64,000 bases of DNA from Trichobilharzia regenti (taxonomy: Eukaryota; Platyhelminthes; Trematoda; Strigeidida; Schistosomatidae). Both the position numbers and the translations under genes were made by a program. The notes below the pieces were generated by a model. The model was given only the letters and a program-made list of their open reading frames with translations. It made no database searches and had not been told where the DNA came from. The stretch covers positions 171,057,509 to 171,121,508 of the forward strand of contig OX235262.1 in the NCBI GenBank assembly GCA_944472135.2. The letters run 5' to 3'. Shown in pieces: positions 20,650 to 31,169 of this stretch. The first letter of the stretch is position 1; each line of letters opens with the position of its first letter.

Positions 20650-21355
20650 TTTTCAAACTAGAAGAAAAGAATAAAAATGGTTGCTTGCACCGACTGATCT
20701 ACGTAGCTGGTTTCACAGTTTGGTTTCAGTAGCTTCTAACTACTTATATAATCCATGAGTATATTATTTTGCAGTACGCTTTTCCCGGTGGATCGTTAAC
20801 GTATGACGTATCATAATTCCACACTTCTGTTCGAGATATCCTCTTAAAAAAAGCGATTTCAACCAGACGGAATCATTTCGTAAACAACATGGTGGATTTT
20901 GAGAATAGATTTCCACAAGGCACGAGGAAGGTATTCCACAAATGAAAATCATTTACCATGTTTCTTATTTGCTCTCAACAACAAAGAATAATTTCAAAGG
21001 TTTAGGTGAAGCTCGGATTGAGTCTAGAAAACTAAAAAAAACTAAAAATGGTATTCAAGTATCGGTTTGTAGGGATTTGATTGATTGGTGTTGAAGAACA
21101 ATTGGCGGCTTGAAAATATCAGTCAACAAATCCAAAGATTACCTATCGCATTTGACCATTTCTGTGTGTATCTGTCAATTTACTTGCTCATGTGGACTGA
21201 GATATATACATCGTTCGATTCGTGTTTTATCGAAAAGAGTCAATAAGCATTAAGCGCTTTGATAAGAAAAGGTAACAGTGGATCAATAAAAAGTTCTATA
21301 GTTAATGAACATATATTCAACACTTGTCACTCAATATGTAAGGAGATAATGCATT
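20650..21355. other. Unassigned sequence
   Basis: Nothing recognised. 21050-21120 (GTATCGGTTTGTAGGGATTTG, TTGAAGAACAATTGG) resembles the start of an FB-SINE tail in minus orientation but is too short to call. Confidence 0.3.
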
Positions 21356-21359
21356 CAAA

Positions 21360-22165
21360 GTCATCTAGAAAAAAACATGATCTCTCTGTGGGTTCACACA
21401 GTACGTAACGAACGAAACCACAGCGTTTTGGCTTGAAGGCTTGAAATCGACATTTTGTTCTACTGTATTGTTGACCAAAATATCCTGGAGTTAAGCACAG
21501 TAACAAAATGTCACAAGGATAACGAAAAGACAGTTATTTGTAGTGAAATCTGGTGTACTTAATAATGTGATTAGATAGCTTTACAGATCCAGTAGTTTCT
21601 TAAGTACAAAACCAGTACTAAGAATCAAGAAGACTATTTTCAACAAGATGAAATCAAAAACTCTCTCCACAAGAATCATGCATCAAACAATTCCCACAGA
21701 CAGTTCCATCGCAGAACGACTTTCATTTACTCAAACGAAATCACAGTCATAAATTAACATATTATCAATGTCACCAGATGATCACAATTGTTTTTTAAAA
21801 TTTATTTTATTCCTTTGCATTCCTGGTGGAACATAGCGATTCAAGCTAGAGTCTTGAAGCTTCGATAGCAGTGGTGTTTATTATTACAGAATGAGGTTGC
21901 TAGCCTCATGTCCAACCATCCATCTTTGCTAATTTTATTACTGGATTAGCGTAGCAAAGGAGTGCGTCAACCGGGGCTCAAACTGTGAACCACATGCGCA
22001 GTTGGCAAGCATTCTACGGCTGTGCCACGAAGCACTAATTACAATTAGAAGCATTTAAATTAGAAATTAAACATAAACAAAGACAAGTAATAAGGATTAA
22101 GTCAGCACATGGTATGCAAATGACAAAACAGTGATATTTAGTCTGGGAGAAAAGAAGGACAGTCA
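21360..22165 (+). repeat. Repeat RU-1 copy 2, split by a SINE
   Basis: Left part 21360-21790 and right part 22036-22165 match RU-1 at 12250-13740 and 50270-50600. Blocks: TTCAACAAGATGAAATCAAA, CATCAAACAATTCCCACAGA, AATAAGGATTAAGTCAGCAC, ATATTTAGTCTGGGAGAAAA. A minus-strand SINE-2 lies between them. ACAATT occurs on both sides of the SINE and may be its target duplication. Confidence 0.6.
21791..22035 (-). mobile_element. SINE-2 (RTE-tailed), full length
   Basis: The minus-strand copy is inserted in RU-1. Reading down from 22035: GTGC, decayed tRNA-like head with poor A and B boxes, AGGAGTGCGTC complement region, the CTCCTTTGC..CGCTAATCCAG body, AAGCTTCAAGACTCTAGCTT and the RTE-type end (CTATGTTCCACCAGGAATGC), then a short A tail. 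Confidence 0.75.
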
Positions 22166-22221
22166 TTATAGTAAAGGTTTTTTGTACTTCCCAATAAATG
22201 AAAAACAAAATGATATTACTG

Positions 22222-22283
22222 TTTTTACTGACGTTTCGCTATTTAATGCTGCTGCTAATAGCTTTATCAAAGTAGTAATATTA
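22222..22283 (-). ncRNA. Hammerhead-like motif in PLE-4 3' end
   Basis: The minus strand reads TTGATAA, stem GCTATT/AATAGC, GAA, palindrome ACGT, C, then AGTAA that can pair with TTACT upstream (an extra ACT sits between TTACT and the core in this copy). The core differs from CUGANGA at C3 (U) and G8 (A). Confidence 0.45.
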
Positions 22284-22762
22284 AACCAGAATTTACAAAA
22301 TCTCAGCTTATATATGACACAATTAGAAAGAGAATCTTTTGGGATTTGGTCTTTTATATGGACAAGGTTGTTTCGCAGTCTGCGTGTCTGATGTTTTGAA
22401 TAAAACTCTGATGCCAAGCTTATTGGATACTCTTCTGATATTGTCTGACGTCTCTGCTCCATATAGAATGACAACTGTTGAGGTTCATGTTTTCTGAATA
22501 TGTTTTCGACCATGTTTAATATCAGTGCTGATTTTATTGATGAAGTCCTTTGGGTAGTTGTTTTGCTTGATAGTCTCAGTAATGTTTGATATTTCTTCTT
22601 CTTCTGTTTCTTTCTCATCCGTTAACATCAAAGAGTGTGCCCGTGGTTTTGATATCTTTACCAATCGCTCAACTAACTTGACTACTCAAAAATGGCCTCA
22701 TGCTGAGGAACAATGATTGGTTTGTTATATATAAGCTGAGATTTTGTAAGTTATGGTATAAT

Positions 22763-22811
22763 AATACTTTGATAAAGCTATTAGCAGTATTAAATAGAGA
22801 AGCGTCAGTAA
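22763..22811 (+). ncRNA. Hammerhead-like motif in inverted PLE-4 end
   Basis: The plus-strand counterpart of the motif at 22222-22283: TACT, TTGATAA, GCTATT...AATAGA, GAAGCGTC, AGTA. The stem II closing pair and A15.1 are mutated here. Confidence 0.4.
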
Positions 22812-22960
22812 AAACAGTAATATCGTTTTGTTTTTCATCCAATGGGAAATACAAGAAAACCTTCATTATAATGGATATCATATACCCAATGCCCAAATTT
22901 TTTCAAACTGTAAAAAGTAAACTTGGTTTGGACATATATAAAGAAGGATAGTATTTACAA

Positions 22961-24210
22961 ACCTAACAGGGAAATCTAAATAGGTAGCAGCATCGTAAAT
23001 AGATAGTTCATAAGGGGATTTTCCAAACAGTTATTCCATTACACAGTATAACGTTGATATCTATTCTCAGCAGGCGAAAAACAAGAAAAAGATTGTTTTA
23101 CAGTTCTGTGCGATCCCATTTAAAACTTTCATCGTAGTGCTGACCTATAAGCATTTACCGTTAAAATTTCAAGTTATTCGAGCTAAGCTTAAGTGATCAT
23201 ATGGGCAAAATAATCAACGAGATGAACTTTAAGCCAGCTCAAGATTTTCTTTCACTTCCTATTACTCTGTGCTATGCACGAATTCAGTAGGTGGTATAAA
23301 TAAGTCTCCACGACAACGATATCACTTAACTGAATATGTTGACCAAAATATTGATTACCATAAATGATAATACGAAGAAATGAAGCATAGTTGAAGGATG
23401 TTATTTATTGCTGACTGACTAACATGAGTAGTAGGATACCAGTGATGACTGCTAGTCAGACTGAAGTGACCTAATTATCGAAAGATTAATTCGCTCCTTT
23501 GAGGCTGTGCTGATAACCAGTGTATCCGATACGATCTGAATAAAAATATAAGGCGGCCTGCTTAAATCAATGGGCTACCGAAATTACTTCCCTCCAAAAT
23601 GCTTAATTTTATCTGGATTTATCATTTTCTAATCGTCCAGTTTATATCAAATGACCTTTACATAAACTTGCGCGATGATATAACTTGCTCCCAAGTAAAC
23701 GCTGTACAATTCTTCAACGAAATGAAGATATACTTCAGATTATTAATTTACACGTGAATCCTGTGTGAAGAAAAAAGTACTTTGGAGCTGAATACACTGA
23801 AAATTTTGTATCGTATATTCGCATACTGTCCTAAATAAAGCTTTACCATTATTATTAATAAACTCGGTTACCAAGGGAAACTATGACGAAGTTACACCTC
23901 AAACTGTGTCAACTGCAAATCGCAAATTAACTTGCAAATTGCGGATGTAACTTATTGTATTATCAGTTAACTAGAGTTACTATCCAGGATTTAGGTGGCT
24001 TAAACTGATTCACCCTTCAGACTTCAGTTGAACAGGGTAAACTGATGGTGAGCTTGGCCTCAAAAGCACAGCAGTATGATACTGAATATAACTCATTTGA
24101 CCTAATATAAGATTTGTGTAATCATTGTAACCAAAGGTCTTTAAATTTTTCTGAAATTCTGACAATTGCCGATATATGGATGACACCTTCATTCTTTGTC
24201 ATTCATTCTT
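22961..24210. other. Unassigned sequence, possible LINE 3' tail
   Basis: No coding signal. 23795-23868 (GCTGAATACACTGAAAATTTT, AATAAAGCTTTACC, ATT repeats) resembles the CR1-like LINE 3' terminus at 55110-55195 and may be a very short truncated copy. Confidence 0.35.
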
Positions 24211-24214
24211 TGTG

Positions 24215-25335
24215 ATAATGATTCGGATAGGAGTACAATAATTACTGAATTCAATGAAGTACACTCGGCTATGAAATTCACATGCGAAGAGGAATCCTAA
24301 AACACAATTATCTTCCTGGATGTCCTTCTTACAAGAAAACCAGAAGGTAGCATAAAAATAAATTTGCATAGGAAAAGTACTTGGAGACGGCAATGCACAT
24401 TTTCACAGCTTCGTTCCTATCAAGTACAAAAGAAATTTAGTGAAGACCCTCAGCCACAGAATTAGAGCTATATGCTCAGAAGAAGTAACTGAAGATGAAT
24501 TCGGCATTGTATATGATGCTTTGATCGAAAATAGCTATCCCGACAAATTTATCAAGAAACACATGGAAAAGGATTGCTCACTATCCGTAAACAAGAATGC
24601 CACTTTATATACGATTGCAATTGAAGGGCGATATACCAAGTGAGATAATTACGAAGAAATTAAGAAAATCAGTTAAAAGAACTTTTAATACTGGCGAACT
24701 ACACGTCTTATTCTCTTCAAGACCGATGGTGATACCTTGACTGAAAGATGAAGTACCTAGACTAGCCACTTCGGATTGTATCCACCAATTCAACTGCGCT
24801 TGTGATGAAGTGAGTTATATCGACCGTTGCTCTAGGAACTTGATTTTTCATGCTCCCTCGGGAACATCCCCAGTATGGCTGAGTACAGGTGTAGTGAAGA
24901 CCATTAACAGTTCGATATTAGACTATCTGGTGCAAATCGGTCACAAAGCGAGCGTGGAAGAATCCTTCTCTATCATCTATCGGGCACCGAATAAATTGCC
25001 AAAAGCATCGATGCACAGCATGTTCCAAATAGTAGAGGTTTTCGCGATTCGCATGATACAACCAGTGCTCTGTGTCCACAAGAAGCAAGTCCAGCCAGCC
25101 ACCACTACTGCCCTAGCCGGCTTTCCGTAGAGACTATATATCTTTCCTAATTTTTCTGACATTCAGCTTATTTTATGTCGATGCTATTGAGCTGTGATCT
25201 ATCAAAATTCGATGTTGTTTAAACATTGATGTTGTTCATAAGAGTATTTCATTTATTCACTATAATGTATATATAAATGTAGAACCTGATGATGAAGTCA
25301 TGGAAAAGCGTACTCTTTGTTCAGTATCCACACTT
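24215..25335 (+). mobile_element. PLE-1 copy C: RT end, thumb, GIY-YIG, 3' hammerhead
   Basis: Begins with the end of RT (NEVHSAMKFTCEEE.., IIFLDVLLTRK.EGSIKINLHR), then the thumb (KTLSHRIRAICSEEVTEDEF, GIVYDALIENSYPDKF). Next comes an endonuclease region FNCACDEVSYIDRCSRNLIF (24785-24850; the two cysteines and YIG with G changed to D) and the C-terminal tail INSSILDYLVQIGHKASVEE to 25130. Frameshifts near 24430, 24630 and 24690. The 3' UTR ends in a hammerhead-like motif. The GIY-YIG nuclease of PLEs cuts target DNA; this copy could not. Confidence 0.85.
25282..25322 (+). ncRNA. Hammerhead-like motif at 3' end of PLE-1 copy C
   Basis: GAAC (25282-25285) pairs perfectly with GTTC (25319-25322). 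Core CTGATGA is at 25286-25292, GAA at 25303-25305, then AAGCGTACTCTT as stem III (one mismatch from a perfect palindrome) and T at the cleavage site. An internal ATGA/TCAT pairing may serve as stem II. Confidence 0.55.
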
Positions 25336-25439
25336 GTGAACATAATACATTAATAAATCTATTTTTTGTATAACACTGTACCGAGGATTTCTCCAGCCTC
25401 TATGTATCACTCATGTTCCTTTACTAGTTTAGTGATGAA

Positions 25440-25855
25440 AAAGCGACAGGCAAACAACTGGCCATGGATTGATATCAGTTAGACAACCATTAAGAACTCA
25501 CAGGGAGTACTGAACAGTAGTTTCGTCCTAGTGGTCAGGACTTACCGGCAGTACGCACCCACAAACCGGCATTCGAACACAAGACCTTCCGTTTACAAGT
25601 CAGCCTAGCTCATAGACCATTCAGGCACTCGGATCCAACTCAATGGCCAGCCCATGAAGTTCTAACTTCTACTTATTCGTGATTTTAGAGTGATCACCAA
25701 CCAATCACAAGGCAACCAGAAGTTACTGGGTTCGAAAGCCGGTCGATGGGTGCATACTGGCCATGAGTTCCAATCACCAGTACTCTAACTGTTACCAATC
25801 CTTGTTCACACTTGAAACACATGAAAATCCCTACAAACCAACTCTTTATAAATTA
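25440..25855 (-). mobile_element. FB-SINE copy 6, inverted pair
   Basis: A nearly full minus copy (25450-25715) with tail, hammerhead complement (GTACTGAACAGTAGTTTCG, CGGCAGTACGC) and B-box complement is followed directly by a plus-strand part from the tRNA-like region (AACCAGAAGTTACTGGGTTC) to the tail (25855). The ribozyme is degraded on both strands. Confidence 0.7.
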
Positions 25856-25859
25856 CTTA

Positions 25860-26911
25860 TTTTACAAACAAATTAAATTTTAAGACCACTTTGAGATTAT
25901 CACTATCATTTTTTTTGTGCCAGTAAAGTTTAACATTTATTATGAATCATAATGTATGCCAGCTTGAGTTCTATTCACACTAGGTGGAAAATGTTTTTTT
26001 TCTAAAAATTTACTCCATTTTTTTTCTATTATCCTGATGTTTTGTAGAATTTGTTTTGGGCAGGGCCGGGGGGATGAATGGGAATGTATTCACTGGAAGT
26101 TGTTTCTCGATGAAGGCAATGCTATGCAATGCAACGCTGTTTATTTTCATGCCAAAGATAACTCAAGAATAAAAGAAGACTGTCATGCACGAATGTATTC
26201 CTTTTCTTTTCCATATTTTATGATTACTCCTAAGATTATCATTATTATTAATATTATTGCTGTTTGTATAATTATTAATATTATTATTATTATCATGATG
26301 AAATAAAACTGAATCAGTTTGAGTACTGTTCATACAGTTGTACATACACGTATAAGAAGTCAAACAAAAAAAATAATAAAACGTTTCTATGACTTTTATT
26401 TCACCCCTTTCGTTTGTCTGTTTGTAGAAAACAAGGAGTAGCTCTGAAAACAAATTGCTCTATTTCGTGTTTCATGTAAACTGACTCAATGACATCAAGA
26501 ATATTAATAATAATAATAATAATAGCAATAACAGCAACAACCAAAAGAAGGGGGATACGAGGAAAACATTTCAGCATGTTGATAGTATAGTATAGTGTAG
26601 CATAGTATACATACACGCTTATAATCGGTCAATTGATAAGATCTCCTTAGTATGACTGTTCCACTCACTCACTCACTCACTCACCCCTCTAAGGTTTTGT
26701 TTCGTCTTCTCCTCAAAAAATGTCATAAATCACCACCTCACTTGACTACTTGTTTCTTCTCTTCTTTGTTTGTTTACTAGTTATTCGCTTGTCATCGGTT
26801 ATTTTGTTTTTTTCATTATGATTTCTCCTGTATACCACCAGTTTCATTTCACTCAGTAGTTCGTGTAGGCCCTATAAGTGTATACATGTGCGCACCTATA
26901 TACAGATATAC

Positions 26912-26945
<34 letters not shown>

Positions 26946-27225
26946 CATGGAGGAATATAAAGTCCCACGATTAAGACATGTATCCTCATAACCTACTCTT
27001 CTCTACATATATATATATATATGCATAGACCTTGTTACATATGCGTTTATGTATGTGAGTTCGTGTTTGTGATTTCAATGTTTACTCAATAAATGTCATA
27101 TAGTGTGAGTGAGGTAGCTAGTGTAGATTTGCGCATGCTTTATATTGTGATAAAGTAGATTTAGAAATGATAACCTGTAAGACGAATTCTTTTTCTGTTT
27201 GTTTGCTTTCATAACATAAATCATG

Positions 27226-27260
<35 letters not shown>

Positions 27261-27438
27261 TATATTCGAGTGTATGTACTACATATTTTACTAATCTATT
27301 TTATTGTCAACCATCATGATTTCACTGTTTCCCTTGATAGAGAGTAAGAAAGATGTTTTAGGGCGAAAGGAAAAATAAAAGGGGGAGGGGGGAACACAAC
27401 AACAAATTGAGTCAAAAAGAAATATGCATTCAAGAGAT
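25860..27438. other. Microsatellite-rich unassigned sequence
   Basis: No element recognised. Arrays: ATT near 26239-26295, AAT near 26502-26522, ACTC 26661-26685, TA 26914-26944, 27005-27021 and 27227-27256, and a G-rich tract near 27380-27392. Confidence 0.4.
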
Positions 27439-27518
27439 TTTGGTTTGTAAGGATTAAATTTGTTCCAGGATTTTATCATGAGCTGACATTAGTTAGAGAA
27501 CCGTTTGAAAACCTGGGA

Positions 27519-27563
27519 GTACTGGACAGTCGTTTCGTCCTAGTCTGGGACTCTTCAGTAGTA
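27519..27563 (-). ncRNA. Hammerhead motif, left arm of inverted FB-SINE
   Basis: The minus strand reads GTACTA, core CTGAAGA, GTCC..GGAC stem II, GAA, ACGACTGT (damaged palindrome), C, CAGTAC. Core bases are intact; stem III is weakened by a CAG-to-CGA type change, and stem I has one mismatch. Confidence 0.6.
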
Positions 27564-27904
27564 CGCGCCCACCGGGATTCGAACTCAGGACCTTCCGATT
27601 ACAAGGCGAGCTCGTATACCATTAAGCCACTGGACCCGATCCAATGGTCCTTGAATTCTAACTTCTGCCAATTCACGACATAGCGCGACCGCTAGCCAAT
27701 GTCTTCGGCGAGTATCTGTCCTCACACCCGACCGGCTGCACCCTACTGCTCACTACTTCCCGAGGACATTGGCTAGCAGTCGCGCTATGTCGTGAATTGG
27801 CAGAAGTTAGAATTCAAGGACCATTGGATCGGGTCCCAGTGGGTTAATAATATATGAGCTCGCCTTGTAACCGGAAGGTTTTGGGTTCGAATCCCGGTGG
27901 GCGT

Positions 27905-27950
27905 GTACTACTGAAGAGTCCCAGACTAGGACGAAGCAGCTGTCCAGTAC
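27905..27950 (+). ncRNA. Hammerhead motif, right arm of inverted FB-SINE
   Basis: GTACTA faces CAGTAC for stem I (one mismatch). Core CTGAAGA, stem II GTCC/GGAC, GAA, then GCAGCTGT with A15.1 replaced by G, cleavage C. Apart from A15.1 the core is consensus. Confidence 0.6.
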
Positions 27951-28033
27951 TCCCAGGTTTTCCAACGGTTCTCTAACTAATGTCAGCTCATGACGAAATC
28001 CTGAAACCAATCAAATCCCTACAAACCAACACT

Positions 28034-28640
28034 TAGATTAAATTTGTTTTTAAGAGGTTGACTTAGAGAGAAGCAGATTGAAAACTAACACTGGAGTACT
28101 GGACAGCTAGCTGTTTCATTCTAGTGCTTGGGAATCATTGGCAGTATGCAGTACGGTTTTCAATAGTTCTCTAATTAACATCACTCCGTGGTCAAACTCG
28201 TAAAGCCAAAACGAACCCTTACAAACCAACTATTGAAAATTAATCTGATGCTCGCTAGCGAGTGAATTACTACAGGACAGAGTTTCCTGGAGTTGTAGTG
28301 AGAATTTGTAACCAGTGAGGTACATCTAGTCAAGTGTTTGACGATTGATGTCCCACTGATGACACTGGTTGGTGCCAGTCGTGCTAAATCACGAATAGGT
28401 AGGAGTTAGAATTCATGGACTGGCCACTGAATCAGGTCCCAGTGACTGAATGGTATACGAGTTACCTTGACTTGTGTAACCAGGTGGTCTTAGGTTTGAA
28501 CCGTGGTGATTGGGGTACGTACTGCCGATAATTCCCAAACTAAGGATGAAACAACTGTCCAGTACTCCGTGTTGGCTTTCTCTGGTTTTCTAATTGACAT
28601 CAATCCGTGGTGAGACTCGCAAAAAATATGTATTCCTTTC
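28034..28640 (+). mobile_element. FB-SINE copy 8 with inverted left arm
   Basis: Inverted tail/hammerhead half (about 28040-28150), then forward tail piece (28152-28230), then ACTATTGAAAATTAATCTGA and a full forward body. It has A-box-like TGACTGAATGGT, a poor B box (GTTTGAACC) and a degraded hammerhead (GTACTGCCGATAATTCC, GATGAAACAACTGTCCAGTA). The forward tail ends near 28640. It abuts copy 7. Confidence 0.7.
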
Positions 28641-28720
28641 TTTTCAATTAGTTACTCATCATCGGCTGCCTACGAAAATTTGAGATCAGTTAATTCGTTT
28701 GGATCAACAACAAATTATTA

Positions 28721-28959
28721 GTGCGTCGGTGGCATAGCGATTAGGACGCTCGCCGACTATGCACATGGTCTAGGGTTCGATCCCCGGCCATCGACGCACT
28801 CCTTTACCTCGCCAAACGAAAAGTAATGCTGGTAAAGAGGAAAGGTTGGGCATGAGGCCGGAAAGCATCCCCATCCTGTAAAATAAACACTGCAACAGAA
28901 ACTTCAAGCCATTAGCTCGAAGCCCTATGTTCCACTGGGAACGTGAAGGATAAAAAAAC
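28721..28959 (+). mobile_element. SINE-2 (RTE-tailed), full length
   Basis: Head GTGCGTCGGTGGCATAGCGA with A box, B box GGGTTCGATCCCC, and closing CATCGACGCAC that pairs with the first bases as an extended acceptor-like stem. The body CTCCTTTACCTCGCCAAACG leads to the RTE-type end CCCTATGTTCCACTGGGAAC and an A tail. One of the cleanest copies. Confidence 0.9.
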
Positions 28960-28999
28960 AAATTACTACGTAACCAAAAATACTGTAAAATAATGATGA

Positions 29000-29870
29000 C
29001 TGGAAAGAATAGAATGACTAAGTAGAATTATGTAAGCATAGCGAGATAATTACAGCGGAATAGAAAAATCTTTCATAAAACTTGATACACATTAAGTAAC
29101 TGACCAAGACGTAGAAATGGACTGCACAAATTTCTTTCGAAAATACAGATGTGGCTTGTTCAAATGAATTCCGAAGGTTTCTTCTGCCTGTGGGTAAAAG
29201 TCATACTCGTAGAGCATGCGAAACGTTGGGTCATATACGATAAATAACTTTTAAAGCTTTGTTAGAGTCAACTTGATGTTCACGGCATAAAGCTTTATTC
29301 GAAACTTTGCCAGATCAAGACAGGAGGTGTTCAGAAGTTAAAAAGATAAACTCGTTTGATCGTGTGCCCAGTGTAACTTGCTCCACACAGGTAGTTAAAC
29401 TGGTAGATATACATGGAAGAGGTGAAGCAAAGCAGTTTGGCTATATTTCTTGAACGGAGTATTGGTTGGCTAGTGAATATACAGCTTAGCTTAACTTAGC
29501 TGCGTTGAAAATCTTTTTGAAGGTCCTTCCCAGAAGTTATGACAGAATACTACTATTAATATCTCCTGTGAATCGCAATCTTGGGAAGACTGATTTTTTC
29601 AGAGAAAGTCACCACTTTCGACTTTTTACTTTCTGGGTTCATATGTTTGTTCACGAATTTAGTCGCATATCCGTTTCTACTCAGTAGATCGCTGCGTATA
29701 GCTTAATTCGAACCTTCGCCAAATCAAGATGGGAGGTATTCAGAAATATGACTATGAACCCTATCGGTCGTACGCTCAATGTAACTAGGTTTACAGGAGC
29801 AGGCAAAGAAACAAACCAAAAAAGGGTGAATGAAATCAAACTGTTACGTTTAAGAACTAACAAATTATAC
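29000..29870 (-). mobile_element. PLE-5: thumb and GIY-YIG region, partly duplicated
   Basis: Minus strand, reading down from about 29620: KKSVFPRLRFTGDINSSILS and TFKKIFNAAKLS (thumb), then PCIYQFNYLCGASYTGHTIK (cysteines plus a GIY-YIG start with YTG), then in shifted frames SNKALKVIYRI and LYFRKKF-type C-terminal blocks to about 29100. Above 29690 a second, diverged copy of the endonuclease-linker block (NLVTLSVRPIGFIVIFL, HLDLAKVRIKLYA) is present in the same orientation, suggesting a partial tandem duplication. All frames are broken. Confidence 0.7.
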
Positions 29871-30109
29871 AGCGCTGTTTTAATACGCTTGGGCTAAAAT
29901 ACTGATATGAAAAAATGTTGAGGAATTTACAGTTAGAATGAAAAATCAAGATAATTCGTCTAAAAGGCATTACTTGTAAACGGAATATCTGCCTAATATG
30001 TGTCTAGAAATGAGAAATTTAGTTAATTTGGAATAATTATATGAACTTATGTCTGGTTAGTTGGCCTAACAAAATACAAAATGCTGCTTTCGCTATTCCA
30101 TTCATACCA

Positions 30110-30295
30110 AAATGAGGTTGTCATTATTGTCTTGGGTTCTAAGTGGAATATAGGGATTCAATAGCACATCTCCCTTCCACTTTGGGCTTTGCAATCTTCT
30201 TCAGATGGCTGCACGACTGTCCATCAGCTCTCACTCCCTAATCACACGATCTCCTCCTTGCCAGACTCCGACACCGATTTCCTCGATTTTATCTG
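30110..30295 (-). mobile_element. RTE LINE 3' end fragment
   Basis: Minus-strand end with TGGGTTCTAAGTGGAATATAG complement, CTTCTTCAGATGGCTGCACG and GATCTCCTCCTTGCC, as in the RTE terminus at 50755-50920. Only the last about 180 bases are present. Confidence 0.65.
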
Positions 30296-30394
30296 ATTAA
30301 ATTCTGGTGGGTAGTTATTCACTAGTAATATGCCCTTTATTTGTTTGATTTCATCATTTAAATCTCCTAACCTACTAATTAGGATAACTAGTTA

Positions 30395-30990
30395 GCATAA
30401 AGGAAAGGATGTCAGAGGCCTTACATAGAATTCTCAGTGACTCTGGAATTAGGGTAGCATTTAAACCAACCAACCAACCAACCAACTCTCTCAGAGATAA
30501 ACTTTGTCGGCTTAAGAACTCAACAGGTCCAATTAGGAAAAATGATCAAATTTACCAAATACCATGTAATGACTCCGAGGTCAATTACATAGATCAATCA
30601 AACTAGTAGATCGGGATCAACTAGCTTATTGGAAAATAAAACATTTAGCTAGACCCAGAATAATTGACCCTGCTAAGTTAAGTAATCTAGAAAAAAGCTC
30701 AGCCATTGCATTGCACTACATTCATTTGTGTGTAGTCACACAGTATGTGGGATAGGACAGAGTGAGAGTATTAAAACGTACTTTAGTTGGGCGGCGAGGC
30801 AGAGAGGTTGATGACTGAAGCTTTGTTTACCGATTCAACACTGCGCACTTGCAATTGGAATGACTCAACGCCTATGATACCGGAGATATGGAAAGTGGCA
30901 ACAGACAACAAAGGGAAGTTGGAGAGACAGAATAGAGAGAAAATATATATATATATTAGAAAAAATGTGAAGCTATATGACTAAAATTTA
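30395..30990 (+). mobile_element. PLE-3 fragment, GIY-YIG region
   Basis: A 65-codon frame (30409-30606) reads LHRILSDSGIRVAFKPTN, an NQPT simple repeat, LRDKLCRLKNSTGPIRKNDQ, IYQIPCNDSEVNYIDQSN: the linker before and the start of a GIY-YIG domain (usually YIGQTGR; G is D here). Downstream, ERLMTEALFTDSTLRTCN and STPMIPEIWKVATDN match the end of the copy at 33780-34690. A 16-base CCAACCAACC-type expansion (30463-30484) interrupts the linker. Inactive. Confidence 0.75.
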
Positions 30991-31169
30991 TATTATGGAA
31001 AATAGTCATTGGGACATTAGATTGTAAAGAACAAGAAGTTCAGCAAAGATGGAAATCTTTTCAGCGATTTCATTCTCAAAAGCTGTACATTTAAAGGCAT
31101 TTATTTAAAGGCGAATAAAAGGTGATAATTATTTTCAACTTGATATAAATTGCAAGAGGCTAAGAGAGA

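Larger units (their letters stand above)
22166..22960 (-). mobile_element. PLE-4 fragment with inverted copies of its 3' end
   Basis: The minus strand from about 22640 to 22325 reads, in two frames, EEEEISNITETIKQNNYPKD (thumb), YGAETSDNIRRVSNKLGIRV, LFKTSDT and NNLVHIKDQIPKDSLSN.VIYKL, the stretch that precedes a PLE GIY-YIG domain. It then passes into a 3' region (22325-22166) holding a hammerhead-like motif. A second copy of that 3' region lies in plus orientation at 22725-22960, so the two ends form an inverted repeat of about 160 bases around the coding remnant. A third copy is at 44191-44450. Confidence 0.7.
27440..28033. mobile_element. FB-SINE copy 7, long inverted repeat
   Basis: Two nearly complete FB-SINEs lie head to head. 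The left arm (27440-27708) is minus and the right arm (27761-28033) is plus, separated by about 52 bases. Each arm holds tail, hammerhead, B box (GGGTTCGAATCCC on the right) and tRNA-like region. The arms share private changes, such as AAGGACCATTGGATCGG and the CTGAAGAGTCCCAGAC hammerhead form, so they derive from one another and not from two random insertions. Transcribed through, it would form a hairpin of about 270 bp. Confidence 0.85.

Noticed and set aside
22166..22618. 150-codon minus-strand frame as a host gene
   Set aside because: It contains PLE thumb and linker text, and its C-terminal third is the non-coding PLE-4 3' end found in two other places.
26661..26685. CRISPR-like or regulated tandem array
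   Set aside because: It is a plain ACTC tetranucleotide microsatellite without spacers.
27905..28010. Open frames across FB-SINE copies as small genes
   Set aside because: The same frames recur wherever the SINE recurs and cover tRNA-like and ribozyme sequence.
28721..28800. Functional tRNA gene
   Set aside because: A and B boxes are present but no complete cloverleaf, and the head is followed by a LINE-like tail in every copy, so it is a SINE.
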